64,000 nt of DNA, from the NCBI GenBank assembly GCA_902536935.1, contig CACAZM010000003.1, positions 39,653-103,652 of the forward strand, given 5' to 3'. The notes below the pieces were generated by a model. That model was not told the origin of the DNA. It did no database searches and was given only the letters and a program-made list of their open reading frames with translations. The stretch's first letter is position 1, and every line of letters begins with the position of its first letter. The position numbers and the translations under genes are program-made. The stretch is from an uncultured Bacteroidota bacterium (GTDB lineage Bacteria; Bacteroidota; Bacteroidia; Flavobacteriales; Flavobacteriaceae). Positions 7,535 to 16,485 of the stretch are shown here, one piece after another.

Positions 7535-8051
7535 AAAGGAGCTCAAGCACATTCAGAACTTTATTTTTGACGTCGATGGGGTTTTTACTGATGGAAGTAT
7601 CTTGATCCATGAAGATGGTTCTATGTTACGAACCATGAATACCAAAGATGGCTATGCCATAAAAGCCGCATTACAAGCTGGGTTTCGGGTTTGTATTATT
7701 TCGGGGGGAACAAACCCTGCCGTTCAAAAAAGACTAAATGATTTGGGGGTAAAAGATGTGTATCTCGGCATTCATGATAAGGCAAGTGTTCTAGAGACCT
7801 ACTTTGCAGAAAACAATCTCAAAGCAAGTGAAAGTTTATTTATGGGGGATGATATCCCTGATATTCCTGCAATGAATCAAGTGCACCTTGCCACTTGTCC
7901 AAACGATGCCGTTGCTGAGGTTCGAGCGGCAGCTGATTATATTTCTCATGTCCCTGGCGGAAAGGGATGTGTTCGGGATGTCATAGAACAAACCTTGAAA
8001 ATCCACGGTAAATGGGGCGGGTTTTTTGAGGCAAGAAAAGATAAAAAATGA
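7521..8051 (+). CDS. KdsC-family HAD phosphatase (KDO-8-phosphate phosphatase)
   Basis: 176 aa, the length of KdsC. The HAD nucleophile motif FDVDGVFTDGS is near residue 16, motif II ISGG near 55, and motif III MGDDIPDIPAM with the metal-binding Asp pair. KdsC hydrolyses 3-deoxy-D-manno-octulosonate 8-phosphate to KDO for lipopolysaccharide. Related YrbI-type or N-acylneuraminate-9-phosphatase-like members exist, so the exact sugar is slightly uncertain. It overlaps the preceding DUF2520 gene and shares ATGA with maf. Confidence 0.85.
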   Translation: MKIFKKELKHIQNFIFDVDGVFTDGSILIHEDGSMLRTMNTKDGYAIKAALQAGFRVCIISGGTNPAVQKRLNDLGVKDVYLGIHDKASVLETYFAENNLKASESLFMGDDIPDIPAMNQVHLATCPNDAVAEVRAAADYISHVPGGKGCVRDVIEQTLKIHGKWGGFFEARKDKK

Positions 8052-8638
8052 CCATCCCAAAATCAGTTGATATCATACTGGGTTCTGGCTCACCAAGGCG
8101 ACAAAGCTTGCTTGAGCAAATGAAGATTAATCATCGTGTAGAACTGCGAACAATCGTTGAAAAATTTGATCCTGATCTACAAGCCGAACAAATCACTGAC
8201 CATTTAGCACAGCAAAAAGGCAAGGTATTTCAGCACGACCTCAACCCTGATCAGCTAGTGATCACAGCAGACACGATTGTTTGGTTTGAGGGAAAAGCAC
8301 TTGGAAAGCCCAAAAGCCAAGAAGAAGCCAAACGGATGTTGCTTTCGCTTTCGGGAAAAACGCATCGGGTCATTAGTTCGGTTTGCTTTTCAACCACCAA
8401 CCGACAGCATACCATCAACTGCTTTACAGATGTCAGGTTTGCGGATTTAAACGAAGACCTAGTTGACCAATACGTGGCAACAGGAAGCCCCATGGATAAA
8501 GCGGGCTCCTACGGAATTCAGGATGCATTTGGGCTCTATGCTGTTTCGGAGATCAATGGGTCTTACACAAATGTGATGGGATTGCCATGTATGCAAACTT
8601 TTGAGGCACTTCACGTGTTTGTACAAAACTATTTTTAG
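8048..8638 (+). CDS. maf: Maf-family nucleotide pyrophosphatase
   Basis: 196 aa. The N-terminal ILGSGSPRRQSLL motif and TADTIV-x3-GKALGKP motif define the family. Maf proteins hydrolyse non-canonical nucleoside triphosphates (dTTP/UTP or m7GTP types) to monophosphates and are linked to septum control and house-cleaning. Which subtype this is cannot be settled by eye. The start ATG overlaps the KdsC-like stop (ATGA). It converges on the DUF2911 gene, with a 5-bp gap. Confidence 0.92.
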   Translation: MTIPKSVDIILGSGSPRRQSLLEQMKINHRVELRTIVEKFDPDLQAEQITDHLAQQKGKVFQHDLNPDQLVITADTIVWFEGKALGKPKSQEEAKRMLLSLSGKTHRVISSVCFSTTNRQHTINCFTDVRFADLNEDLVDQYVATGSPMDKAGSYGIQDAFGLYAVSEINGSYTNVMGLPCMQTFEALHVFVQNYF

Positions 8639-8643
8639 CTCGC

Positions 8644-9483
8644 TTATTGAGCACCCCATTTGGCCAATTGTTTTTTATTGAGGTTAATATATTGCTGGTT
8701 TCCAGAAGTTGTAGCCAATTGAAGAGAAGTTTTCGCAGAACCGATGGCCAAATCCAATTCCCCAAGTGCTTCGTGAATCAACGATTTTTGACGAAAAAAC
8801 CAGAACGCGTCGTTTCTCAATTCAACTGCCTTTGTAATCCATGCCTTTGCTTTTTGCAAATCTTTATCATTGTTTAAATAATAAACTGCTGCAGTGTATA
8901 AATCATTGGCAGAGGCAGAATCTGGGTTCATTTTTGAGATGTGAAATGACATAATCTCGTTTGTTGGAAAAGTCATCGGAATCTGTATCGCGACTTGCTC
9001 CCAAGCCAATTGCAAATCCGCTGAATCTAGGGTTATATTCTCGAGTGATATGGAAAGTGACTCTGCATGAGCGATGGTTTGCACTTTAGCTCGAACAGCA
9101 AGACTCACTTGATCCTCATCCCAGGTTGAAGGCGTCCCCCAATTATTGGTTTCATTATAGAAATACACCATCCAAACATCTTGTTTCGGAATGGAATACA
9201 GAGCATAGGTTCCCTTGGAAAGGGGTTGCCCAGAGACCGTTACATCGTCAGAAAAGGTGATTAGCGTATTTCGGTTTGCACCCGTACGCCATAAAACGTC
9301 GTAGGGAACCAAGTCGCCAAATATGTTTCGATCTCGCACCGCTGGTCGAGAATATTCAATTGTGACCTCGGACAAACCAACCGTTTGAACAAACTTTGCT
9401 TTCGGACTGAGTTGTGGTCGTGGCAACTGTGCATGAACCGTAAAAGAGATCAATAATAGAGATAGATAAAGTATGGGTTTCAT
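8644..9483 (-). CDS. exported DUF2911 protein
   Basis: 279 aa with a Sec signal peptide of about 18 residues (KPILYLSLLLISFTVHA, cleavage before Q). Residues about 25-165 are the DUF2911 domain, recognisable by SPKAKFVQTVG, YSRPAVRDRNIFGDLVPYD and WRTGANRNT. The C-terminal 100 residues look like TPR helices (DLYTAAVYYLNN, KAWITKAVEL). DUF2911 proteins are common, uncharacterised periplasmic proteins of Bacteroidota. It diverges from the photolyase operon across 132 bp. A possible relation to light stress is only positional. Confidence 0.85.
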   Translation of the reverse strand: MKPILYLSLLLISFTVHAQLPRPQLSPKAKFVQTVGLSEVTIEYSRPAVRDRNIFGDLVPYDVLWRTGANRNTLITFSDDVTVSGQPLSKGTYALYSIPKQDVWMVYFYNETNNWGTPSTWDEDQVSLAVRAKVQTIAHAESLSISLENITLDSADLQLAWEQVAIQIPMTFPTNEIMSFHISKMNPDSASANDLYTAAVYYLNNDKDLQKAKAWITKAVELRNDAFWFFRQKSLIHEALGELDLAIGSAKTSLQLATTSGNQQYINLNKKQLAKWGAQ

Positions 9484-9494
9484 TTTTTTTGCGA

Positions 9495-9509
9495 TTTAGA
9501 ATTTCTAAA
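9495..9509. repeat. 15-bp palindrome in the divergent intergenic region
   Basis: TTTAGAA-T-TTCTAAA, with 7-bp perfect arms, 12 bp upstream of the DUF2911 start codon and about 43 bp before the photolyase operator. It could be a separate operator. AT-rich background makes chance occurrence possible. Confidence 0.35.
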
Positions 9510-9551
9510 CTACACTTTTTGTGTAAATCACTATGAAACTTTAACAATTTA

Positions 9552-9598
9552 TTTTGTTTAATCTTTTTTTTAATTCATTAAACAAAAGAGTATCTTTG
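9552..9598 (+). promoter_or_regulatory. promoter and inverted-repeat operator of the photolyase operon
   Basis: The left arm TTTTGTTTAA (9552-9561) and right arm TTAAACAAAA (9578-9587) form a perfect 10-bp inverted repeat spaced by 16 bp. A -7 box TATCTTTG follows at 9591-9598, 18 bp before the GTG start of the first gene. The arms are the same as in the promoter of the CarH-like gene (1259-1295), and the stretch CATTAAACAAAA is shared base for base. The repeat covers the -33 and spacer region, where a MerR-type regulator would bind. The repeat is seen directly; control by the CarH-like protein is inference. Confidence 0.6.
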
Positions 9599-9615
9599 AC
9601 AAAAATAAAAAAAAC

Positions 9616-10074
9616 GTGTACAGCTATACATCTGAACAAAATTTACCGATTGACATGGAAAAGGCATGGGATTTTCTATCGGATCCCAAAAACCTAAAAA
9701 CGATTACGCCAGATTATATGGGCTTTGATATCTTGTCTGGTGCTGATCGCAAAATGTTTCCAGGGCAAATCATACAATATATCCTCACCCCCATTTTCGG
9801 AATCCCATTTCGGTGGGTGACTGAAATTACGCATGTTGAAAAGGGGCATTATTTTGTTGATGAACAACGCTTTGGGCCGTATACTTTTTGGCACCACAAA
9901 CATTTTATCAAAGAGATTCCCAATGGTGTTCAAATGACCGATATCGTTGATTACAAGCTTCCTTTGGGTTTTCTCGGGCGATTTGCCCACTGGCTGTTTG
10001 TTAAAAAGAAAGTCAAATCAATTTTTGATTATCGTGAACAAAAGCTCGAAAGCATTTTTGGAAAATATAAATAA
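9616..10074 (+). CDS. SRPBCC-fold ligand-binding protein of the photolyase operon
   Basis: 152 aa, one SRPBCC (START/Bet v1-like) domain. The opening strand-helix EQNLPIDMEKAWDFLSDPKN and later GPYTFWHHKHFIKEI and DIVDYKLPLG segments are typical of the hydrophobic-pocket family often called cyclase/dehydrase-like. It would bind a small hydrophobic or flavin-like ligand; none can be named. The GTG start lies 18 bp after a TAnnTTTG box, making this the first gene of the operon. The SDR gene starts 3 nt after its stop. Its repeated presence beside bacterial photolyase genes is something I recall, not something I tested. Confidence 0.82.
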   Translation: MYSYTSEQNLPIDMEKAWDFLSDPKNLKTITPDYMGFDILSGADRKMFPGQIIQYILTPIFGIPFRWVTEITHVEKGHYFVDEQRFGPYTFWHHKHFIKEIPNGVQMTDIVDYKLPLGFLGRFAHWLFVKKKVKSIFDYREQKLESIFGKYK

Positions 10075-10077
10075 CAT

Positions 10078-10770
10078 ATGAAAAAGAACATTTTACTTAT
10101 CGGCGGATCAAGTGGTATTGGTCTGGCCACCGCCAAACTACTCACTGAAAGTCATGAGGTGTATATCGCCTCCCGCTCATCGGATTCCCTAACAGGACTC
10201 GACATCCATCACCTTCCTTTTGATGTGACTACTAATGATTTGTCCACACTGGACTTACCCGCAGAACTATCAGGACTTGTTTATTGTCCAGGGAGCATCA
10301 ATCTGCGACCGTTTAAGGGGCTAAAGCCAGAAGCATTCGAGGCAGATTTTCAAATCAATGTCATGGGCTTTGTCAAGTCTTTACAAGCAGTTCTCCCAAA
10401 GCTCACAACCAATAGCAGTGTGGTGTTGTACAGCACCGTTGCTGTAAAAGTAGGTATGCCCTTTCACGCCAGTGTAGCGGCATCTAAAGGAGCCCTTGAA
10501 GGCCTTGGCAAATCACTTGCTGCTGAGCTTGCACCCAAGACGCGAGTAAACATAATTGCACCATCAATCACAAATACACCTTTGGCAGATCGATTTTTGA
10601 ACAACGAAGCTAAAATGGAAAAGTCAGCGCAACGACACCCATTAAAGCGTGTAGGTGAAGCAAGTGATATCGCAGCAATGACACGCTTTTTACTCAGCGA
10701 TGATAGTAGCTGGATGACGGGCCAAATCCTTGGGCTAGATGGAGGAATGTCAACGCTAAACACACATTAA
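10078..10770 (+). CDS. short-chain dehydrogenase/reductase of the photolyase operon
   Basis: 230 aa classical SDR. The NAD(P)-binding TGxxxGIG-type motif appears as GGSSGIGLATAKLL at the N-terminus. The catalytic Ser lies in VVLYSTVAV; the usual Tyr of YxxxK is not present in plain form (the expected segment reads HASVAASKGALEG), so the Tyr appears replaced by Val while the Lys remains. The C-terminal GQILGLDGGMS is typical of SDRs. The substrate is unknown. The replaced Tyr argues against an ordinary carbonyl reductase. It lies between the SRPBCC gene and the first photolyase, with gaps of 3 and 1 nt. Confidence 0.85.
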   Translation: MKKNILLIGGSSGIGLATAKLLTESHEVYIASRSSDSLTGLDIHHLPFDVTTNDLSTLDLPAELSGLVYCPGSINLRPFKGLKPEAFEADFQINVMGFVKSLQAVLPKLTTNSSVVLYSTVAVKVGMPFHASVAASKGALEGLGKSLAAELAPKTRVNIIAPSITNTPLADRFLNNEAKMEKSAQRHPLKRVGEASDIAAMTRFLLSDDSSWMTGQILGLDGGMSTLNTH

Positions 10771-10771
10771 T

Positions 10772-12073
10772 TTGGACTCGATTGCATTGTTTTGGTTTCG
10801 CAGGGATTTGCGTTTAGACGACAACGTCGGGCTTTATCATGCGATAAAAAATGAGACAAAAGTAGTCTCTATCTTTATTTTTGACATTGACATTTTAAAC
10901 CGTCTTCCAAAAGAGGATTCGCGTGTCTGTTTTTTACACCAACAGATTGAGGAACTCAATCAACAACTCGCTGAGTCTAATAAAAAAATTCATGTCTATC
11001 ACGGCAAACCAATCGATATTTTTCGAAAAATCTTAAGCGCAAATGCAGTTCATGCAGTTTACACAAACCGCGACTATGAGCCCTATTCCACACAAAGAGA
11101 TGCAGAAATCAAGGCACTCCTTTCTGAAAATGACGTTACCTTTTCAACGTTTAAAGACCATGTTATCTTTGAACAAGATGAGATCGTCAAATCGGATGGT
11201 ACGCCCTACCGAGTGTACACTCCCTATTCCAGGGTATGGCTCGACAAATTTGATCGACAAGAGCACCTCAAAAGCCATAGCATTGACGATTTTGAAAAAC
11301 TCACGACCCTTGCAGATCATAACAATCCTTCTTTAACAGATATCGGTTTTACAACATCAAAGATAACAGCGCCGCAGTACAATACTTCAGATGAAATCAT
11401 AGACCAGTATGAGGCAAGACGAAACACCCCAGCTGTTGAAGGAACCTCCAAAGTTGGAGTTCATTTGCGGTTTGGTACGTTGAGCATTCGAAAAGCGGTT
11501 GCCAAGGCCTTGGAGTCCACGAATCAAACCTTTTTAAAGGAGTTGATCTGGCGAGAATTTTTTATGCAGATTCTTTGGCACTTTCCACATACCGAAAACA
11601 AAAGCTTTAAACCCCAATACGACCGCATCGAATGGCGAAACAATCCTGAGGAATTCAAGCGTTGGTGCGATGGCGAAACGGGTTATCCTTTTGTGGATGC
11701 TGGTATGCGAGAATTAAATGAAACGGGCTTTATGCACAATCGGGTCCGAATGCTAGTCGGTAGTTTTTTGTGCAAACATTTGCTTATCGATTGGCGCTTG
11801 GGAGAGGCCTATTTTGCGGAGAAGCTCCTCGATTATGAAATGGCAAGTAATGTTGGGAATTGGCAATGGGTTGCTGGGTGTGGTGTGGATGCAGCACCTT
11901 ACTTTCGGATTTTTAATCCTACCGAGCAAATCAAAAAGTTTGACAAAGACCATGCATACATCAAAAAATGGGTGCCAGATTACCAAAAATCATCTTATGC
12001 AAAGCAAATTGTCGATCATAAAATGGCACGTGAACGATGCTTGGAAACGTATAAATCGGCCTTAAACAGATGA
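10772..12073 (+). CDS. phrB: class I CPD photolyase
   Basis: 433 aa from a TTG start, 1 nt after the SDR stop; no ATG is in a better place. The N-terminal antenna domain begins [14 protein letters not shown]. The FAD domain keeps the key residues of E. coli photolyase: ELIWREF (E274, W277 equivalents), EWRNN (W306), FMHNRVRM (N341), DWRLG (W359) and SNVGNWQW (N378, W382), followed by APYFRIFNP. It would repair cyclobutane pyrimidine dimers in double-stranded DNA with blue light through FADH-. It is the only one of the four paralogs here with a complete classical CPD photolyase active site. Confidence 0.93.
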   Translation: MDSIALFWFRRDLRLDDNVGLYHAIKNETKVVSIFIFDIDILNRLPKEDSRVCFLHQQIEELNQQLAESNKKIHVYHGKPIDIFRKILSANAVHAVYTNRDYEPYSTQRDAEIKALLSENDVTFSTFKDHVIFEQDEIVKSDGTPYRVYTPYSRVWLDKFDRQEHLKSHSIDDFEKLTTLADHNNPSLTDIGFTTSKITAPQYNTSDEIIDQYEARRNTPAVEGTSKVGVHLRFGTLSIRKAVAKALESTNQTFLKELIWREFFMQILWHFPHTENKSFKPQYDRIEWRNNPEEFKRWCDGETGYPFVDAGMRELNETGFMHNRVRMLVGSFLCKHLLIDWRLGEAYFAEKLLDYEMASNVGNWQWVAGCGVDAAPYFRIFNPTEQIKKFDKDHAYIKKWVPDYQKSSYAKQIVDHKMARERCLETYKSALNR

Positions 12074-12216
12074 GAGGGGTAAAAAAAGAAAACCTCCCTG
12101 AAAAAATTTGTTTGGTTTGTAAACGCCCGTTTAGTTGGCGTAAAAAATGGGAAAACAATTGGAACGAAGTCAAATATTGTAGTCAAAAATGCAGGAGAAA
12201 CAAAATACCGCTTTAG
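12070..12216 (+). CDS. DUF2256 zinc-knuckle mini-protein
   Basis: 48 aa. The ATG overlaps the photolyase stop (ATGA-type) and the 3' end overlaps the cry-DASH start by 28 bp. The sequence has the DUF2256 pattern: Cys14-x2-Cys17, RPFSWRKKW, then VKYCSQKCR with Cys37-x3-Cys41, so a four-Cys metal site is likely. The basic, Trp-rich core could bind nucleic acid or a partner protein. The family is known as short proteins often coded beside photolyase/cryptochrome genes, function unknown. It is easily missed because of its length. Confidence 0.88.
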   Translation: MRGVKKENLPEKICLVCKRPFSWRKKWENNWNEVKYCSQKCRRNKIPL

Positions 12217-13484
12217 TTTGGTTTAGAAATGATCTGCGCGTTGTGGACAATCAATCGCTTTACGATGCGACCACAAAGCACGACAAAGTGATTGGGCTTG
12301 TACTGATTCCTGTCGAATGGCTTGCTGAAACCCCGATTGGATTTAAGAAAATGGAAGCATTTCGAGCTCGTTTCTTGTTGGAATCCATTGCCGATTTACA
12401 GCGCGATCTCGAATCCCATCACATTCCCCTCATCGTTAAAATCGATGATGGAACGTCTTTGACTCAAATTTGTAGCCAATACCAAATCACGGACATCTAC
12501 CTGCAAAAGGAGTGGACAAAAGAGGAGATTGACCAAGAAAAAGGAATCCCTGAATCGGTTGCGGTTCACAAGTCCTACAACCAATTTTTATTTCACCCCG
12601 ATGACTTGCCAATCTCAATCGAGGAGTTACCAGAAATTTTTACCGTCTTTCGTAAAATATGCGAAAAGAAAGTCAACGTTCGTCCTTGTGTGTTAGAACC
12701 GAAAAGATTAGCAGCAGAAAATGCAAAAATCGCCTCTTACACACCATTGACTTTGGAAGAACTCGGCTATGAGCCATTTGACATTCATCCCAATAGCGCA
12801 TTTCCATTTCAGGGGGGCAGCCATGCCGCAGACGAGCGATTGAACCATTATTTTTGGACAACAAAAAAATTATCATACTATAAAAAAACACGAAATGGAT
12901 TAGTGGGAACAGATTACAGTTCGAAGTTTTCCCCTTGGTTAGCCAACGGGTCGATATCGGCCAAATCAATTTATTGGGCGGTTAAAGATTATGAGCAAAA
13001 TGTGGCCAAAAACCAGTCCACCTATTGGTTAATTTTTGAATTGATTTGGAGAGATTACTTCAAATACGTTTCCTTGCGACATGGAAATTCTATTTTTACT
13101 GTTGGGGGAATCAAAAACAGAACTTACGATTGGGGGCAAAATCCGCATGTGTTTCAGCAGTGGGTAAACGGAACAACCGCAGAACCTTTTGTCAATGCCA
13201 ATATGATTGAACTCAAAAGAACAGGGTTTATGAGCAATCGAGGTCGGCAAAATGTAGCCAGTTATTTGGCCAAAACACTTCAAATGGACTGGCGCTGGGG
13301 CGCTGCCTATTTTGAAGCCATGTTGATCGACTATGACGTTCATAGCAATTATGGAAATTGGATGTATAATGCTGGTGTCGGGAATGACCCCAGAGATCGC
13401 GTTTTTAACTTACGCTTACAAGCAGATCGGTATGATGGAAATGGAAAATTTCAGTCCATGTGGCTACAAAAACAACTCTTTTGA
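12189..13484 (+). CDS. cryptochrome DASH
   Basis: 431 aa. The N-terminus [13 protein letters not shown] and the [20 protein letters not shown] segment are DASH-specific. The FAD domain has [10 protein letters not shown], the DASH signature [34 protein letters not shown] and DPRDRVFN. Cry-DASH proteins bind FAD and a folate antenna and repair CPD lesions mainly in single-stranded or loop DNA; some act as photoreceptors. Its start lies inside the DUF2256 gene and its stop overlaps the next photolyase start (TGATG), so translation is probably coupled. Confidence 0.93.
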   Translation: MQEKQNTALVWFRNDLRVVDNQSLYDATTKHDKVIGLVLIPVEWLAETPIGFKKMEAFRARFLLESIADLQRDLESHHIPLIVKIDDGTSLTQICSQYQITDIYLQKEWTKEEIDQEKGIPESVAVHKSYNQFLFHPDDLPISIEELPEIFTVFRKICEKKVNVRPCVLEPKRLAAENAKIASYTPLTLEELGYEPFDIHPNSAFPFQGGSHAADERLNHYFWTTKKLSYYKKTRNGLVGTDYSSKFSPWLANGSISAKSIYWAVKDYEQNVAKNQSTYWLIFELIWRDYFKYVSLRHGNSIFTVGGIKNRTYDWGQNPHVFQQWVNGTTAEPFVNANMIELKRTGFMSNRGRQNVASYLAKTLQMDWRWGAAYFEAMLIDYDVHSNYGNWMYNAGVGNDPRDRVFNLRLQADRYDGNGKFQSMWLQKQLF

Positions 13485-15016
13485 TGGAAGTACGTTTAAT
13501 TCTTGGGGATCAACTCAATGCCGAACACACTTGGTTTGAGGAAGTTAATGACAACGTGTGTTATGTCATGTTTGAAATGCGTCAAGAGACAGACTACGTC
13601 AAACATCACATTCAAAAGGTTGTTGCCTTCTTTGGAGCCATGCGAAACTTTGCACGTGCAAGAGAGAAAGAAGGGCATCGAGTTTTGTATTACACCCTAG
13701 ATGATTCGCAAAACGAGCAGGAGCTAGAGAAAAACCTCAACAAAGTCATTTCCCTTTTGGATGCTACACGCTTTGCCTACCAGCTGCCAGATGAGTTTCG
13801 ACTCGACCAACAACTTCAAAGCTTTTGTAAGGGCTTGAAAATCTCGTCTGAGGGCGTTGACACCGACCATTTTCTAACGACAAGGGATGAAATGGGGAAA
13901 TTCTTTGCGGGAAAGAAAAAATGGGTAATGGAATTTTTCTACCGCTATATGCGGAAAAAATTTGATATCCTGATGGTGCATGATCAGCCAGAAGGCGGGT
14001 CTTGGAATTATGACAAGTTTAATCGAAACAAATGGAACGGCTCTCCAGCCATTCCTCCGCCCTATCTGCCAAAAGTCGAGGATATTGAACAACTCCATAA
14101 GATGATCGAAGATCAAGGGATTATGACGCTAGGAAGCATCTCTAAAGACCAATTTTTATTTCCAATGACCAGAAAGGAGAGTATAAAACAGCTCGACTAT
14201 TTTTGCGAAAATCTGCTTGTGGACTTTGGGAGCTTTCAAGATGCGATGCATCAAGAAGAAACCAACCTATTCCATGCGAGGATTTCCTTTGCATTGAATG
14301 TCAAAATCCTTCATCCTTTAGAGGTCATCAATCATGCCATTGAGGCCTATCGAAAACAACCCGATACCATATCCCTTTCACAGGTTGAGGGCTTTGTGAG
14401 GCAAGTGTTGGGATGGCGAGAATATATCCGTGGACTGTATTGGAAAGAAATGCCAACTTATAAAGGGTTAAACGCCTTAGAAAATACCAATCCCCTTCCC
14501 GATTTTTATTGGACTGGAAAAACCAAAATGAATTGCTTGAGTACAACTGTAAAAAACAGTTTGGAGCATGCCTATGCCCATCACATTCAGCGATTGATGA
14601 TCACTGGAAATTTTGCACTCCTTGCCCAAACTCACCCCGATGCTGTTGATGAATGGTATTTGGGAATCTATGCTGATGCAGTAGAATGGGTGCAACTGCC
14701 AAACACACGCGGAATGAGTCAATATGCCGATGGTGGTATGGTAGCTACAAAACCTTATGTTTCTTCTGGGTCTTATGTCAACAAAATGAGTAATTATTGC
14801 TCTTCTTGTAGCTACAACCACAAAAAGAGATTGGGAGATGACGCTTGTCCGTTCAATAGCTTGTATTGGAACTTTTTGGACGACAAAAAAGATTTCTTAA
14901 AAAGCAACAATCGTATGGGAATGATGCTCAATTTGTTGCGGAAAATCAAACCGGAGGAATTGGCAGCCATAAAAACACGTGCTTACGAAATCATTGCCAA
15001 TCCCGATGCCTACTAA
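13484..15016 (+). CDS. FeS-type bacterial (6-4) photolyase
   Basis: 510 aa from the ATG at 13484 (TGATG overlap with cry-DASH); an upstream GTG at 13460 is less likely because family members begin with the LILGDQLN segment. Four cysteines fit the Fe4S4 ligands of Agrobacterium PhrB in number and spacing: C351, C439, C442 and C455 (PhrB 350, 438, 441, 454). The [11 protein letters not shown] segment holds the conserved histidines. Members of this FeS-BCP family repair (6-4) photoproducts using FAD and a ribityllumazine antenna; a few, such as CryB, are photoreceptors. The next gene overlaps its 3' end by 11 bp. Confidence 0.92.
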   Translation: MEVRLILGDQLNAEHTWFEEVNDNVCYVMFEMRQETDYVKHHIQKVVAFFGAMRNFARAREKEGHRVLYYTLDDSQNEQELEKNLNKVISLLDATRFAYQLPDEFRLDQQLQSFCKGLKISSEGVDTDHFLTTRDEMGKFFAGKKKWVMEFFYRYMRKKFDILMVHDQPEGGSWNYDKFNRNKWNGSPAIPPPYLPKVEDIEQLHKMIEDQGIMTLGSISKDQFLFPMTRKESIKQLDYFCENLLVDFGSFQDAMHQEETNLFHARISFALNVKILHPLEVINHAIEAYRKQPDTISLSQVEGFVRQVLGWREYIRGLYWKEMPTYKGLNALENTNPLPDFYWTGKTKMNCLSTTVKNSLEHAYAHHIQRLMITGNFALLAQTHPDAVDEWYLGIYADAVEWVQLPNTRGMSQYADGGMVATKPYVSSGSYVNKMSNYCSSCSYNHKKRLGDDACPFNSLYWNFLDDKKDFLKSNNRMGMMLNLLRKIKPEELAAIKTRAYEIIANPDAY

Positions 15017-16484
15017 AGCAGACCTTTCCATATTTTGGTTTAAAAGAGACCTCCGCGTCATGGACAACCCTGCACTCCAAGCCGCCGTGCTAGACCCTTC
15101 CCCTACACTAATGGTATATAATTTTGAGCCCATACTACTCAAAAACGATCACTATGACAATCGGCATTGGCAATTTGTTGCCGAGAGTCTTGAAGAATTA
15201 AATCTATTTTTCTCGCAATACGACACCAAAATTCTCATTTGCAGTACAGAAATCCTGACCCTTTTTACAACAATCCAAAAGCAATACTCAATCAAGTCCA
15301 TACACAGTCATCAGGAAACTGGGCTTGCCTGTACTTATGAGAGGGATCAGTTAATTGGTCGCTATTGTCAATCTGAAGGGATTAAATGGAATGAATTTAC
15401 AAATCAAGGCGTTTTTCGCGGGCTTTCAAATCGAAAAAATTGGCGTAAAAAATGGGCTCAGTTTATGTCTGATCCAATAAAACCATGGGAAGCCGAAAAG
15501 CATTCATTTATTCCCAATCTCAAGATTGACTCGATTGGGATCGATTCTTTTGAGTGGAGAGGTATATCAACTGGTCACATTCGACAAAAAGGAGGGACAA
15601 AACAAGGGATCGCCTACTTGAACAGCTTTATGAATATCCGTCACAAGACCTATCAGAAATCGATATCTAAACCTGAATTGTCTCGCAAAGGATGCAGTCG
15701 ATTGTCGCCATACATCTCTTGGGGCAACCTTTCGGTTCGCTATGTATGGCAAACCGCTGAGCAAGCCAAGCGCAATGGTGCCTCACGATTTCAACTACAT
15801 GCATTTACCTCCCGTTTGCGTTGGCAAGCCCATTTTATTCAAAAATTCGAAATGGAAGACCGCATAGAATTTGAAAGCGTCAATAAAGGATTTGCCTCTT
15901 TGAAAAAATCCCCCAACGAAACTTATATACAAGCTTGGAAAACCGGACAGACTGGCTTTCCATTGATAGACGCGTCAATGCGTTGCTTGATTCAAACCGG
16001 CTATATAAACTTTCGAATGCGTGCTATGTTGGTTTCTTTTTTTACGCATCATTTATGGCAACCCTGGCAACTTGGCGTCAAGCATCTGGCAAAACAATTT
16101 TTGGATTTTGAGCCCGGAATTCATTATACCCAATTCCAAATGCAAGCAGGGGAAACTGGAATCAATATGTTGCGAATCTACAACCCCGTCAAAAATAGTA
16201 TCGTCCATGACACAGAGGGCGTGTTTATTGGCAAATGGGTACCTGAACTCGAAAAATTGCCATTGCACTTGCAACACGAACCGTGGAAAATCACCCTAAT
16301 TGAGGAAGAACTCTATGGCTTTTCTTTGGGAAAAGATTACCCAAGGCCCATTGTTGAGCTAAAAAGCGCAGCAAAACATGCCTCCACCAAGTTGTGGGGG
16401 ATGAAAAAAAAGGCCAGCGTACGTGAGGAATCGCGACGAATACTGTCCAAACATACCTTGGCAGACAGGAATAACTTTGACTAG
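15006..16484 (+). CDS. divergent photolyase-fold flavoprotein
   Basis: 492 aa from the ATG at 15006; an upstream GTG at 14979 would lengthen the overlap. The antenna-type domain ([15 protein letters not shown]) and helical FAD domain are both present, so the fold is clear. Aligned by eye with E. coli photolyase, key sites differ: E274 to R270, W306 to K301, N341 to F336, N378 to H373 and W382 to F377; W277 (W273) and W359 (W354) remain. A family-specific insert NRKNWRKKW lies at 142-150. It is therefore unlikely to be a standard CPD photolyase. It may be a cryptochrome, a repair enzyme for another lesion, or a non-catalytic partner. Confidence 0.85.
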   Translation: MPTKADLSIFWFKRDLRVMDNPALQAAVLDPSPTLMVYNFEPILLKNDHYDNRHWQFVAESLEELNLFFSQYDTKILICSTEILTLFTTIQKQYSIKSIHSHQETGLACTYERDQLIGRYCQSEGIKWNEFTNQGVFRGLSNRKNWRKKWAQFMSDPIKPWEAEKHSFIPNLKIDSIGIDSFEWRGISTGHIRQKGGTKQGIAYLNSFMNIRHKTYQKSISKPELSRKGCSRLSPYISWGNLSVRYVWQTAEQAKRNGASRFQLHAFTSRLRWQAHFIQKFEMEDRIEFESVNKGFASLKKSPNETYIQAWKTGQTGFPLIDASMRCLIQTGYINFRMRAMLVSFFTHHLWQPWQLGVKHLAKQFLDFEPGIHYTQFQMQAGETGINMLRIYNPVKNSIVHDTEGVFIGKWVPELEKLPLHLQHEPWKITLIEEELYGFSLGKDYPRPIVELKSAAKHASTKLWGMKKKASVREESRRILSKHTLADRNNFD

Positions 16485-16485
16485 G

